Positions 1 through 6,273 of a DNA stretch of 6,673 nt are shown piece after piece. A program made the position numbers and the translations under genes. Origin of the DNA: JAWWBS01 sp033720815 (GTDB lineage: Bacteria > Pseudomonadota > Gammaproteobacteria > Natronospirales > JAJUFS01); the NCBI GenBank assembly GCA_033720815.1, contig JAWWBT010000129.1, positions 1-6,673 on the forward strand, read 5' to 3'. Every line of letters starts with the position of its first letter. The first letter of the stretch is position 1. The notes under the pieces are model-generated. The model worked only from the letters and a program-made list of their open reading frames with translations. It was not told where the DNA came from and searched no databases.

Positions 1-2
1 AT

Positions 3-497
3 CGCGGCAAGCCCTGCAATGCAGGAACAACATGGGAGAAGGATGGCTGGAATTACGAATTCCTGCATCCCGTGGGGCGCCGCGCGGGAAGCGACAACAA
101 TTCCTCCTGCGTGCTGCGCATCAGTGGTTTTGGTACGGCGGTGCTTCTCACCGGTGATATCGAGTCGGAAGCGGAAGCTGCCTTGCTGGCGCGTAACGCG
201 CCGCTTGCGGCGGATATCGTCAGCTTGCCGCACCATGGGAGCCTTTCATCATCCACGCCGCAATTTGTCGCTGCCGTGTCGCCCCGAATAGCGGTTGCGA
301 GCGCGGGATTCGGCAATCGCTGGAATTTCCCGCGGGATGAGGTTGCTGCGCGCTGGAAGCAGGCAGGTGCCCAGGTGGAAGTCACGGGGCAGGGCGGGGC
401 AATTCTCCTGGTATACGATGGCCGCGACTGGCATGTGCGCCGTTCGCGAGAGAACCGTCCGGCGTTGTGGCGTAGCGTCGGCGCCTCGGTTCGATAG
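3..497 (+). CDS. comEC: ComEC/Rec2 DNA-uptake protein, C-terminal part (5' end outside window)
   Basis: The frame is open from the left edge to a TAG at 495-497, giving the last 164 residues of a protein whose start lies upstream. It matches the C-terminal metallo-beta-lactamase-like domain of ComEC, the inner-membrane channel that takes single-stranded DNA into the cytoplasm during transformation. Visible motifs in fragment numbering are DGWNYEFLHP (14-23), NNSSCVL (32-38), LLTGDIE (48-54) with the conserved Asp52, and LPHHGS (75-80), all in family order. The HxHxD metal motif and the membrane-spanning competence domain would lie upstream and cannot be checked. Near the end, GNRWNFP stands where many homologues have NRFGHP. 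The E. coli homologue YcaI also precedes msbA, and in Pseudomonas comEC precedes exbB, so the context agrees. Whether the cell is naturally transformable cannot be told from this fragment. Confidence 0.93.
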   Translation, partial: RGKPCNAGTTWEKDGWNYEFLHPVGRRAGSDNNSSCVLRISGFGTAVLLTGDIESEAEAALLARNAPLAADIVSLPHHGSLSSSTPQFVAAVSPRIAVASAGFGNRWNFPRDEVAARWKQAGAQVEVTGQGGAILLVYDGRDWHVRRSRENRPALWRSVGASVR

Positions 498-512
498 GAC
501 CGCTTTCTGCGG

Positions 513-518
513 TATGAT
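513..518 (+). promoter_or_regulatory. Possible -10 element upstream of exbB
   Basis: TATGAT differs from the sigma-70 consensus TATAAT at one base and lies in the only real gap (498-554) ahead of the exbB-to-phosphatase block. It sits about 37 bases upstream of the exbB ATG. A matching -35 is not evident: at 17-base spacing the hexamer is TTCGAT, with only two consensus bases, and it overlaps the comEC stop. A small inverted repeat, ACCGC/GCGGT (499-503 and 509-513), runs into the -10. Transcription may therefore start here, or simply continue from comEC. The call is tentative. Confidence 0.35.
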
Positions 519-544
519 GCGCAGCTTACCAACCGGGAAATCCC

Positions 545-550
545 AGGGGA
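545..550 (+). promoter_or_regulatory. Ribosome binding site of exbB
   Basis: AGGGGA is a purine-rich Shine-Dalgarno match 4 bases before the ATG at 555. It supports this start for exbB, the first gene of the apparent operon. Confidence 0.55.
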
Positions 551-554
551 TCCA

Positions 555-1169
555 ATGCTGGAGATCGTGCAAGCGGGCGGCTGGCTCATGGCGCCCATCA
601 TCCTGTGTTCCATCATCGCCGCAGGCATCATCATCGAGCGACTCTGGTCGCTGCAGTCCCGCAAGGTGGTTCCCGAGCATCTTGTCGCGCGGGTCTGGCA
701 CATGCTGCGGGAAGGACAGCTCGGCGAGGAAGAGGTTCGCAATCTCTACGACAGTTCACCGCTGGGCCGCCTGCTGGCGGTGGGCCTCATGCAACGGGGC
801 AAGTCGCGCGAACTGGTGAAGGAAATGGTCGAGGATACCGGTCGCCACGTTGCTCACGAGCTTGAGCGCTACCTCAACACGCTCGGCACCATTGCCGCGA
901 TTTCGCCACTCCTTGGGCTGCTGGGTACCGTAGTCGGCATGATCGACGTTTTCGCGGCGATCACGACGCAGGGTGTCGGGAATCCGGCTGCACTTGCAGG
1001 TGGTATTTCCGAAGCGCTTATCACGACTGCCGGTGGCCTGGTCGTGGCGATTCCTGCATTGATCGGTTATCGCTACCTCAAGGGCAAGGTCACCGAGCAT
1101 GTCGTGCGCATGGAGCAGGAAGCAATCAAGCTGGTCGAGGCACTCGCCAGCAAGGGTGGCAGGGGCTGA
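555..1169 (+). CDS. exbB: MotA/TolQ/ExbB proton channel family protein
   Basis: This 204-residue protein has the usual three-helix layout of the MotA/TolQ/ExbB family (Pfam MotA_ExbB). These are inner-membrane proteins that assemble as a pentamer around ExbD/TolR and turn proton flow into mechanical work. The first membrane helix is near residues 10-28. A cytoplasmic domain follows (about 30-108). Two helices carry the family signatures, LLGLLGTVVGMIDVF (119-133) and GGISEALITTAGGLVVAIPA (149-168). Thr125 and Thr157-158 lie in the expected pore-lining stretches. The ATG at 555 has an AGGGGA ribosome site. The stop overlaps the exbD start by one base (TGATG), suggesting coupled translation. 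There is no tonB or tolA nearby, so the partner that is energised is unknown. Its place between comEC and msbA resembles Pseudomonas and Xanthomonas. Family certain; ExbB rather than TolQ is inferred from synteny. Confidence 0.92.
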   Translation: MLEIVQAGGWLMAPIILCSIIAAGIIIERLWSLQSRKVVPEHLVARVWHMLREGQLGEEEVRNLYDSSPLGRLLAVGLMQRGKSRELVKEMVEDTGRHVAHELERYLNTLGTIAAISPLLGLLGTVVGMIDVFAAITTQGVGNPAALAGGISEALITTAGGLVVAIPALIGYRYLKGKVTEHVVRMEQEAIKLVEALASKGGRG

Positions 1170-1591
1170 TGAAACTCCAGGTCGGCAAGAGCGAAGAGCC
1201 GGAACTCAACCTCACATCCCTGATCGATGTGGTGTTGTTGCTCGTCATCTTCTTCATGGTGTCTACCAGCTTTACCCGTGAAACCGAACTGAAGGTGCAG
1301 TTGCCGGAAGCGACCGCGGAAGCACCTGCCGGCGAGACGCCGGCGATGGAAATCGTCATCAATGCCGATGGTGAATACTTCCTGAATGGCGAAAAGCTGG
1401 TGGAAGCCCGCCCCGAAGTGCTGCAACGAGCGATTCGCAAGGTGTACGGTGAGGAACGTGAAGTGCCGGTAACCATTCGCGCTGATGCGCGAACCACGCA
1501 CCAGTCGGTCGTGTGGGTGATGGATGTTGCCGGCAAGATGGGTTTCGTGAACATCACGATCGTGACGGCGAATGAAGGGGCGGGTCGATGA
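1169..1591 (+). CDS. exbD: ExbD/TolR family biopolymer transport protein
   Basis: This 140-residue protein has the standard ExbD/TolR plan: a short cytoplasmic N-terminus, a single membrane helix and a periplasmic domain. The helix covers about residues 15-35 (LTSLIDVVLLLVIFFMVSTSF region) and contains Asp20, equivalent to the essential protonatable aspartate of ExbD and TolR. The periplasmic part includes an EIVINADGEYFLNGE stretch (about 60-75) and a PVTIRADART strand, both typical of the TolR/ExbD fold that binds peptidoglycan or partner proteins. The ATG shares its A with the TGA stop of exbB, and AGGGG lies at 1161-1165. The gene's own TGA overlaps the msbA start as ATGA. Such overlaps imply that it is translated in step with both neighbours. 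It should act as the stator partner of the upstream ExbB. Which envelope machine they drive is unknown. Confidence 0.92.
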   Translation: MKLQVGKSEEPELNLTSLIDVVLLLVIFFMVSTSFTRETELKVQLPEATAEAPAGETPAMEIVINADGEYFLNGEKLVEARPEVLQRAIRKVYGEEREVPVTIRADARTTHQSVVWVMDVAGKMGFVNITIVTANEGAGR

Positions 1592-3357
1592 GCAAGGATG
1601 ACAACGCTCGGGAGCACGACCGCATGTGGCCGATCTATCGACGGCTCTTGCGCTATGCCGCGCCCTACAAGGCAGCTTTCGGCGTGGCCGTGCTGGCAAT
1701 GCTGCTCAGCGCCCTGGGTGAAGGTGCGACAGCCTGGCTGATGAAGCCCTTGCTGGACGAAGGGTTCGTTGCCAGGGATCCGGACATCATTGCCCTGATT
1801 CCAGCCGCCGTCGTCGCGATCTCGGTGCTGCGTGGCTTCGGCAGCTTTGGTGCCACGTATTTCGTCAGCTGGATTTCACGCAACGTGATCAAGACCCTGC
1901 GCCAGCAGGTTTTCGAAAAGCTGCTGGTGATGCCGGCCGGGTATTACGACCGCAGTTCCGGCGGCAACCTGGTATCCAAGATTACCTACAACATCGAGCA
2001 GGTTGCAGAATCCAGTTCGCGTGCCTTGCTGGTGCTTTTTGGTGACGCACTGCGCATCATGGTGCTGATCGGGTACATGCTCTGGATGAGCTGGCAGCTC
2101 ACGATCTTCATCTTCGTCCTCACACCCTTGCTGACCTTCATTGTTCGATGGGTCTCGAAACGGTTCCGCCGCTATTCGACGCGTATCCAGAATTCGATGG
2201 GTGATGTCACGCATGTCTCCGAGGAAATCATCCTTGGCCAGCGTGTCATCAAGATTTTTGGCGGTGAGAAATACGAGCGCGAGCGTTTCGGTGAAGTTAA
2301 CGAGCGTAATCGCCAGCTGTTCATGAAGCTGTTCATCACCAAGGCGGGCAGTGTTCCGGTTGTGCAGGTGATCAGCAGCTTCGGTATTGCCATGATTATC
2401 TACTTTGCTGCGAAGGGCTCAGGTGGCTTTGAATTCACTGCCGGTGATTTCGCCTCCTATCTTGGCGCGATGCTGTTCCTGGCGCAGCCGATGAAGCGCA
2501 TCACGGAAATCAACGAGCCCCTGCAGCGCGGCATTGCGGCAGCCCATTCGATATTCGAGTTACTGGATGAACCGGCCCAGCCGGATTCCGGAACGCGTGA
2601 TCTTGAACGCGTCGATGGCAAGGTGGATTTCGAGAACATCAGTTTTGCCTACGAGGAAAACAAGGGCGAAGTCCTGCGCGAGATCAGTTTCAGTGTCGAG
2701 CCGGGTGAAACGATTGCGCTCATCGGGCGTTCCGGTTCAGGCAAGTCCTCGCTGGTGAACCTGATTCCCCGTTTCTATGAGCCGAAATCGGGACGCATCC
2801 TCGTGGATGGCAACGACATTCGTGACATTCGCCTCGAATCGCTGCGACGACACATTGCCCTGGTGTCGCAGGATGTCATCCTGTTCAATGACACGATCGC
2901 ACGGAATATCGCTTACGGCGTAATGGAAACTGCATCCATGGATGAAATCCGTGATGCGGCCCGCGCTGCGCATGCGCTGGATTTCATCGAGGCATTGCCG
3001 GATGGTTTCGATACGCAGGTGGGTGACCGGGGCCTGCTGCTTTCTGGTGGCCAGCGCCAGCGCATTGCGATTGCACGAGCGCTGCTGAAGGATGCGCCGA
3101 TCCTGATCCTCGACGAGGCGACCTCGGCACTGGATACCGAAGCCGAGCGCCACATCCAGGCGGCGCTGGAAGAGTTGATGCAGTCGCGCACCACGTTCGT
3201 CATTGCGCATCGACTGTCCACGATCGAGAAGGCAGATCGTATCCTCGTCATGGAAAAGGGCCGCATCGTCGAAGCCGGCAGCCATGCCGAACTGCTCGAA
3301 CGTGACGGTATCTATGCGCGCCTGCACGGCATGCAGTTTGCCGACATGGTGGATTGA
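1588..3357 (+). CDS. msbA: Lipid A export ATP-binding/permease protein MsbA
   Basis: MsbA is the homodimeric ABC transporter that flips core-lipid A from the inner to the outer leaflet of the inner membrane. The product is 589 residues (E. coli MsbA 582), a half-transporter with membrane domain first and ATPase second. Six predicted helices lie near residues 29-50, 68-97, 146-166, 169-187, 257-277 and 287-305. The nucleotide-binding domain is complete: Walker A GRSGSGKS (380-387), Q-loop Gln428, signature LSGGQ (485-489), Walker B ILILDE (505-510), D-loop SALD (513-516) and switch His541. No catalytic residue is missing. The ATG overlaps the exbD stop (ATGA), and GAAGGGG at 1574-1580 with 7-base spacing supports the start. 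Direct linkage to lpxK, as in E. coli, makes MsbA far more likely than another lipid or drug exporter of the same family. The substrate is inferred, not seen. Confidence 0.95.
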   Translation: MSKDDNAREHDRMWPIYRRLLRYAAPYKAAFGVAVLAMLLSALGEGATAWLMKPLLDEGFVARDPDIIALIPAAVVAISVLRGFGSFGATYFVSWISRNVIKTLRQQVFEKLLVMPAGYYDRSSGGNLVSKITYNIEQVAESSSRALLVLFGDALRIMVLIGYMLWMSWQLTIFIFVLTPLLTFIVRWVSKRFRRYSTRIQNSMGDVTHVSEEIILGQRVIKIFGGEKYERERFGEVNERNRQLFMKLFITKAGSVPVVQVISSFGIAMIIYFAAKGSGGFEFTAGDFASYLGAMLFLAQPMKRITEINEPLQRGIAAAHSIFELLDEPAQPDSGTRDLERVDGKVDFENISFAYEENKGEVLREISFSVEPGETIALIGRSGSGKSSLVNLIPRFYEPKSGRILVDGNDIRDIRLESLRRHIALVSQDVILFNDTIARNIAYGVMETASMDEIRDAARAAHALDFIEALPDGFDTQVGDRGLLLSGGQRQRIAIARALLKDAPILILDEATSALDTEAERHIQAALEELMQSRTTFVIAHRLSTIEKADRILVMEKGRIVEAGSHAELLERDGIYARLHGMQFADMVD

Positions 3358-3371
3358 ACGGGGCCGGGCTG

Positions 3372-4379
3372 ATGGAAGAATGGCTGAATCGCATCTGGTA
3401 TGAGCGCAGGCAGCCACCCGCCTGGTTGCTTCCCTTCGAATGGCTTTTCATTGGCCTGTCCGGCTTCCGACGTTTCCTGTACCAGCGGGGAGTGAAAACC
3501 ACCGAAAGTATTTCGCTGCCGGTCATTGTCGTCGGGAATATCGCCGTTGGCGGTACCGGCAAGACGCCGCTGGTACGTCACCTGGTTTCGCGCTTGCAGG
3601 CGGCCGGCATCAAGCCCGGTATCGTTAGCCGGGGATACGGTGGCGCACGGCGCAGCGAGCCCCTCATCGTGCATCCCGATGATTCGGCAACAGATGTCGG
3701 CGACGAGCCGCTCTGGCTCGCCGAAGCGACAGGCGCCCCCGTGGCCATCTTCCCGAAACGCGCCCGCGCTGCGCGACATCTCGCCAATAATCGCGATATC
3801 GACGTCGTTATCTGTGACGACGGACTCCAGCATTACTCTCTCGCGCGTGACCTGGAAATTGTCGTTATCGACGGGGCGCGCGGCCTCGGTAATGGCCACC
3901 GCCTGCCGGCAGGCCCCCTGCGCGAGTCACGGTCGCGCCTGCAGGAAGTGGATTTGGTCATAGCGCAGGGAGACGACGAATTGCCCGGGACGAGCGTAAA
4001 TGCGCGCATGCACCTTCAACCGTCGGCATTCGTGCACCTTGTGGATGGTGAGCGCCGCGAGATCTCTGCAGGCATTCCAGAAGATTTCCGCAAGGGAGTC
4101 CTGGCAGTGGCAGGTATCGGTAATCCGCAGCGTTTCTTTGCAACCGTGGATGAACTCGGCATTGATGCGGAGACACGAAAGTTTGCAGATCATCACCCGT
4201 TCTCGGGGGATGATCTGGAGGATGCGCAGGGCAGGCCGGTTATCATGACGGCCAAGGACGCGGTGAAGTGCCGTGAATTTGCGCGCCCTGGCTGGTGGTA
4301 TCTCGACGTCGAAGCGTATTTCGATCGGGATCCAGTCGATAACATCATCTCGAGACTGGTCGAGCTTAGGAGAAGCTAG
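3372..4379 (+). CDS. lpxK: Tetraacyldisaccharide 4'-kinase LpxK
   Basis: LpxK is a membrane-associated P-loop kinase that phosphorylates the 4' position of the tetraacyldisaccharide 1-phosphate precursor, yielding lipid IVA. From the ATG at 3372 the product is 335 residues (E. coli 328). An N-terminal hydrophobic/amphipathic segment (about 15-30) fits membrane docking. The P-loop is GNIAVGGTGKT (55-65). The family motif SRGYGG follows, then GDEP, then the DDGLQHY motif (149-155) with acidic residues used in catalysis, LPAGPLRE, and MTAKDAVKC near the C-terminus. Start choice: the frame extends to a TTG at 3354 that overlaps the msbA stop, but the ATG at 3372 matches the usual N-terminus, with CGGGG at 3359-3363. 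The next gene, ycaR, starts immediately after its TAG. It acts upstream of KdsB in Kdo2-lipid A synthesis and supplies the substrate of MsbA. Confidence 0.96.
   Translation: MEEWLNRIWYERRQPPAWLLPFEWLFIGLSGFRRFLYQRGVKTTESISLPVIVVGNIAVGGTGKTPLVRHLVSRLQAAGIKPGIVSRGYGGARRSEPLIVHPDDSATDVGDEPLWLAEATGAPVAIFPKRARAARHLANNRDIDVVICDDGLQHYSLARDLEIVVIDGARGLGNGHRLPAGPLRESRSRLQEVDLVIAQGDDELPGTSVNARMHLQPSAFVHLVDGERREISAGIPEDFRKGVLAVAGIGNPQRFFATVDELGIDAETRKFADHHPFSGDDLEDAQGRPVIMTAKDAVKCREFARPGWWYLDVEAYFDRDPVDNIISRLVELRRS
4368..4373 (+). promoter_or_regulatory. Ribosome binding site deciding the ycaR start
   Basis: AGGAGA lies inside the last codons of lpxK, 6 bases before the ATG at 4380. A second in-frame ATG at 4386 is less well placed. 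This site supports the upstream ATG and shows that the small gene is translated. Confidence 0.7.
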
Positions 4380-4556
4380 ATGGACATGGCCCTGCTTGAA
4401 ATCCTGGTGTGCCCGCTGTGCAAGGGCAAGCTGGATTATCGCAAGCCGGAAGCGGAACTCGTCTGCCGTGCAGACAAGCTCGCCTTCCCGGTGGTGGATG
4501 GCAAGCCGGTACTGCTGGTCGACTCGGCACGCGACCTGCTCGAGGACGAAGCATGA
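4380..4556 (+). CDS. ycaR: YcaR/Trm112-like small protein (UPF0434)
   Basis: A 58-residue protein encoded between lpxK and kdsB, recognised by the pattern MDMALLEILVCPLCKGKL at its N-terminus, a later LVC (Cys29), and LAFPVVDGKPVLL (34-46). These are hallmarks of the YcaR/UPF0434 family with a Trm112-like zinc-ribbon fold. Only three cysteines are seen (11, 14, 29). E. coli YcaR also lacks the fourth, so this is not a defect. Trm112 in eukaryotes and archaea activates methyltransferases. The bacterial protein's job is not settled. The ATG follows the lpxK TAG with no gap, and its TGA overlaps the kdsB ATG as ATGA. The same lpxK/ycaR/kdsB linkage is found widely in proteobacteria, which hints at a link to LPS, although the function remains unproven. 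Confidence 0.92.
   Translation: MDMALLEILVCPLCKGKLDYRKPEAELVCRADKLAFPVVDGKPVLLVDSARDLLEDEA
4542..4546 (+). promoter_or_regulatory. Ribosome binding site deciding the kdsB start
   Basis: GAGGA sits 6 bases before the ATG at 4553. The kdsB frame is open further upstream to an ATG at 4409, but this site and the standard KdsB N-terminus both point to 4553. Confidence 0.7.
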
Positions 4557-5317
4557 GCGGATTCAGTGTCGTGATCCCTGCGCGTTATGCGTCGTCACGC
4601 CTTCCCGGCAAGCCCTTGCTGGAAATCAATGGCAAGCCGATGATCCAGCACGCCTGGAAACGCGCGACCGAGAGCGGTGCTGCGCGTGTCATTGTCGCCA
4701 CCGATGACTACAAGATCCGCAGCACGGCGGAAGGTTTTGGCGCCGAAGCGGTGATGACGTCAACGCGTCATCAGTCCGGAACCGACCGCATTCATGAGGC
4801 CGTCAACGAACTCGAACTCGACGATGACGAAATCGTCGTCAATCTACAGGGCGACGAACCGTTGATGCCGCCCGCCAATATCGAGCAGGTTGCGGAGCTG
4901 GTCGCAGCGGACGGCGTGGATATCGCGACCTTGAGCGTTCCGCTCGATGATCGTGATGATTTCCTGAATCCGAACGTGGTGAAGGTCGTGGTGAACCAGC
5001 GCGGCAATGCGCTGTACTTTTCGCGCGCGCCGATTCCCTGGGATCGCGATGGTGCGCCTGGAGGGGTGGAATCGCAGATGTCCTGCGAGGCTTCGCGTCG
5101 CCATCTTGGCATCTATGCCTACAAGGTCGGTTCGCTGCGCGAATTCGCCTCGGCACCGCCGGCTCAGCTTGAACGCCTCGAGAAGCTCGAACAGTTGCGC
5201 GCCCTTGCAATGGGTCAGATCATCCGGGTTGCCAATGCCCGCGAGATCCCACCGGGTGGTGTCGATACGGAGGCTGACCTTGCACGGGTTCGCAAGGAAA
5301 TCACGCGGCGAGGTTGA
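4553..5317 (+). CDS. kdsB: 3-deoxy-manno-octulosonate cytidylyltransferase (CMP-Kdo synthetase)
   Basis: KdsB joins CTP and Kdo to make CMP-Kdo, the activated sugar that WaaA transfers to lipid A. It is a cytoplasmic enzyme. The product is 254 residues, normal for the family (about 250). Family motifs appear in order: the nucleotide-binding IPARYASSRLPGKPL (8-22), VATDD, the HQSGTDRI stretch, NLQGDEP (97-103) with Mg-binding Asp101, YFSRAPIPWDRD, HLGIYAY, LEKLEQLRAL and the C-terminal PPGGVDTEADL. The start at 4553 overlaps the ycaR stop (ATGA) and has GAGGA upstream. An earlier in-frame ATG at 4409 would add 48 residues that lie over ycaR and are unlike KdsB, so it was rejected. The gene supplies the step after LpxK in Kdo2-lipid A assembly. 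All key residues seem intact. Confidence 0.97.
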   Translation: MSGFSVVIPARYASSRLPGKPLLEINGKPMIQHAWKRATESGAARVIVATDDYKIRSTAEGFGAEAVMTSTRHQSGTDRIHEAVNELELDDDEIVVNLQGDEPLMPPANIEQVAELVAADGVDIATLSVPLDDRDDFLNPNVVKVVVNQRGNALYFSRAPIPWDRDGAPGGVESQMSCEASRRHLGIYAYKVGSLREFASAPPAQLERLEKLEQLRALAMGQIIRVANAREIPPGGVDTEADLARVRKEITRRG

Positions 5318-5320
5318 GGA
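5316..5320 (+). promoter_or_regulatory. Ribosome binding site of the VOC gene
   Basis: GAGGA overlaps the kdsB stop codon and stands 6 bases before the ATG at 5327. It supports both that start and co-translation with kdsB. Confidence 0.65.
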
Positions 5321-5326
5321 ATCGGG

Positions 5327-5713
5327 ATGAGCAAGGTGATCGGAATCGGTGGCGTCTTTTTCAAGTCAGAGGATCCAGCATCACTTTGCGAGTGGTACAG
5401 GCGCTGGCTCGGTTTCGATATCACTTCCTACGGTTGCGCCGAGTTCCCGCAATCGGATCGTCCTGATGAAGCCTTTACCGTGTGGACACCCTTCGCCCGG
5501 GATACGAAATACATGGATCCCTCCAGGAAGGAATTCATGATCAACCTGGTGGTTGATGACGTGGATTCATTGCTCGAGTCGGTGCGTGAGGGCGGCGCGG
5601 AAATCGTCGGTGGCATCGATCGCGAACCTTATGGTGATTTCGGCTGGTTCATTGATCCGGAAGGGAACAAGATCGAACTCTGGAAACCGAAAGCGCAAAC
5701 GAACGGAGAGTAG
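5327..5713 (+). CDS. VOC family (glyoxalase/bleomycin-resistance fold) protein
   Basis: A 128-residue protein of the vicinal-oxygen-chelate superfamily, which covers metal-dependent lyases, isomerases, dioxygenases and drug-binding proteins. Two beta-alpha-beta-beta-beta modules can be traced. The first opens with IGIGGVFFKSEDP (5-17) and EWYRRWLGF (22-30). The second opens with FMINLVVDDVDSLLE and closes with the typical DPEGNKIELWKP (110-121), where Glu117 occupies the usual metal-ligand position. The first-strand His that often starts the metal site in glyoxalase I is absent (Gly-Gly-Val instead). It is therefore probably not a classical glyoxalase I, and the substrate cannot be named. It begins 9 bases after kdsB and overlaps the ribosome site of the phosphatase gene, so it belongs to the operon. 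A hand count gives 164 G+C in 300 bases (5341-5640, 55%), slightly below the 60% of a 120-base kdsB sample. Confidence 0.87.
   Translation: MSKVIGIGGVFFKSEDPASLCEWYRRWLGFDITSYGCAEFPQSDRPDEAFTVWTPFARDTKYMDPSRKEFMINLVVDDVDSLLESVREGGAEIVGGIDREPYGDFGWFIDPEGNKIELWKPKAQTNGE
5705..5710 (+). promoter_or_regulatory. Ribosome binding site deciding the phosphatase start
   Basis: GGAGAG lies in the last codons of the VOC gene, just before the ATG at 5715. It argues against the longer in-frame start at 5553, which lies inside the VOC gene. Confidence 0.65.
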
Positions 5714-5714
5714 C

Positions 5715-6191
5715 ATGGCAACAAGGCATCGCATCCTTTTCGTCTGCATGGGCAACATCTGCCGCTCACCGACGGCACATGGCGTTTTCCTGAAACTGCT
5801 CGAACAGGAAGGCGAGGGATTGCTGGTCGAAGTCGATTCAGCCGGTACGCACAGTTATCACATCGGCAGTGCACCGGATCGACGTTCCGCAGAAACCGCG
5901 CGGCGGCGTGGTTACGACCTGTCGCCATTGCGAGCGCGCCAGGTGGATCCCGACGATTTTGAACGCTTCGACTTGCTGCTTGCCATGGATTCGGCAAATT
6001 ATCGGCACCTGCTTGGCATGGCATCAGAAGAACACCATCCTCGCGTGAAGATGTTCCTGGAGTTTGCCGAGAATTACGAGGATACCGATGTGCCGGATCC
6101 ATACTACGGTGGTGATCGTGGCTTCGAGCATGTGCTCGACCTGGTCGAGGATGCCTCGAGAGGGCTTTTGCGTTACCTGCGTGAGCGATAA
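5715..6191 (+). CDS. Low-molecular-weight protein tyrosine phosphatase
   Basis: This 158-residue cytoplasmic protein matches the low-molecular-weight phosphotyrosine phosphatase family in length and motifs. The phosphate-binding loop CMGNICRS holds the nucleophile Cys11 and Arg17 of C(X)5R-S. DSAGTHSYHIGSAPD follows (about 41-55), and the general-acid loop DPYYGG (128-133) supplies Asp128. The last region, FEHVLDLVEDASRGLL, is the usual C-terminal helix. It should hydrolyse phosphotyrosine through a cysteinyl-phosphate intermediate. Bacterial relatives such as Wzb act on BY-kinases for capsule or exopolysaccharide export, but no such kinase is encoded in this window. The gene starts one base after the VOC stop, with GGAGAG upstream. 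An in-frame ATG at 5553 would add 54 residues read from the VOC gene in another frame and was rejected. In Pseudomonas a homologue follows kdsB and precedes murB. Here it is the last gene before the terminator. Confidence 0.95.
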   Translation: MATRHRILFVCMGNICRSPTAHGVFLKLLEQEGEGLLVEVDSAGTHSYHIGSAPDRRSAETARRRGYDLSPLRARQVDPDDFERFDLLLAMDSANYRHLLGMASEEHHPRVKMFLEFAENYEDTDVPDPYYGGDRGFEHVLDLVEDASRGLLRYLRER

Positions 6192-6223
6192 GCCAGCGAG
6201 AACCGACAGGAATCGAAAGCAAT

Positions 6224-6254
6224 AAAAAACCCGGCTCATCGAGCCGGGTTTTTT
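6224..6254. terminator. Bidirectional rho-independent terminator between convergent genes
   Basis: An 8-base-pair GC-rich stem, CCCGGCTC (6230-6237) and GAGCCGGG (6241-6248), encloses the 3-base loop ATC. It is preceded by six A (6224-6229) and followed by six T (6249-6254). Read on the plus strand it ends the operon 32 bases after the phosphatase stop. Read on the minus strand it is equally good, and it lies 19 bases past the stop of the convergent gene. A and T runs on both sides also let the stem extend to 14 pairs. Confidence 0.95.
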
Positions 6255-6273
6255 GTGCCGATGTGGCTGAGGC

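Noticed and set aside
3..497. ComEC fragment considered as a degraded pseudogene because of GNRWNFP in place of NRFGHP
   Set aside because: The frame is intact to a normal C-terminal end, and the other motifs (TGD, HHGS) are kept. This loop varies within the family. The left truncation is due to the window edge.
499..513. ACCGC/GCGGT hairpin as a terminator of comEC
   Set aside because: The stem is only five pairs and has no T run after it. It is too weak for a rho-independent terminator.
53..742. Minus-strand open frame of 229 codons
   Set aside because: It runs antisense through the end of comEC, the intergenic gap and the start of exbB. Its Arg/Ser/Pro-rich product resembles no family and is typical of GC-rich antisense frames.
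2737..3417. Minus-strand open frame of 226 codons antisense to msbA and lpxK
   Set aside because: The opposite strand encodes the conserved MsbA ATPase domain with all motifs. The antisense product shows no recognisable domain.
4409..4552. Upstream extension of kdsB to an earlier ATG
   Set aside because: The added 48 residues overlap ycaR in another frame, are Gly/Arg/Ala-rich and are not found in KdsB proteins. The start at 4553 has a good ribosome site.
5553..5714. Upstream extension of the phosphatase gene into the VOC gene
   Set aside because: The extension is out-of-frame VOC sequence. The phosphatase family begins a few residues before the CX5R loop, matching the ATG at 5715.
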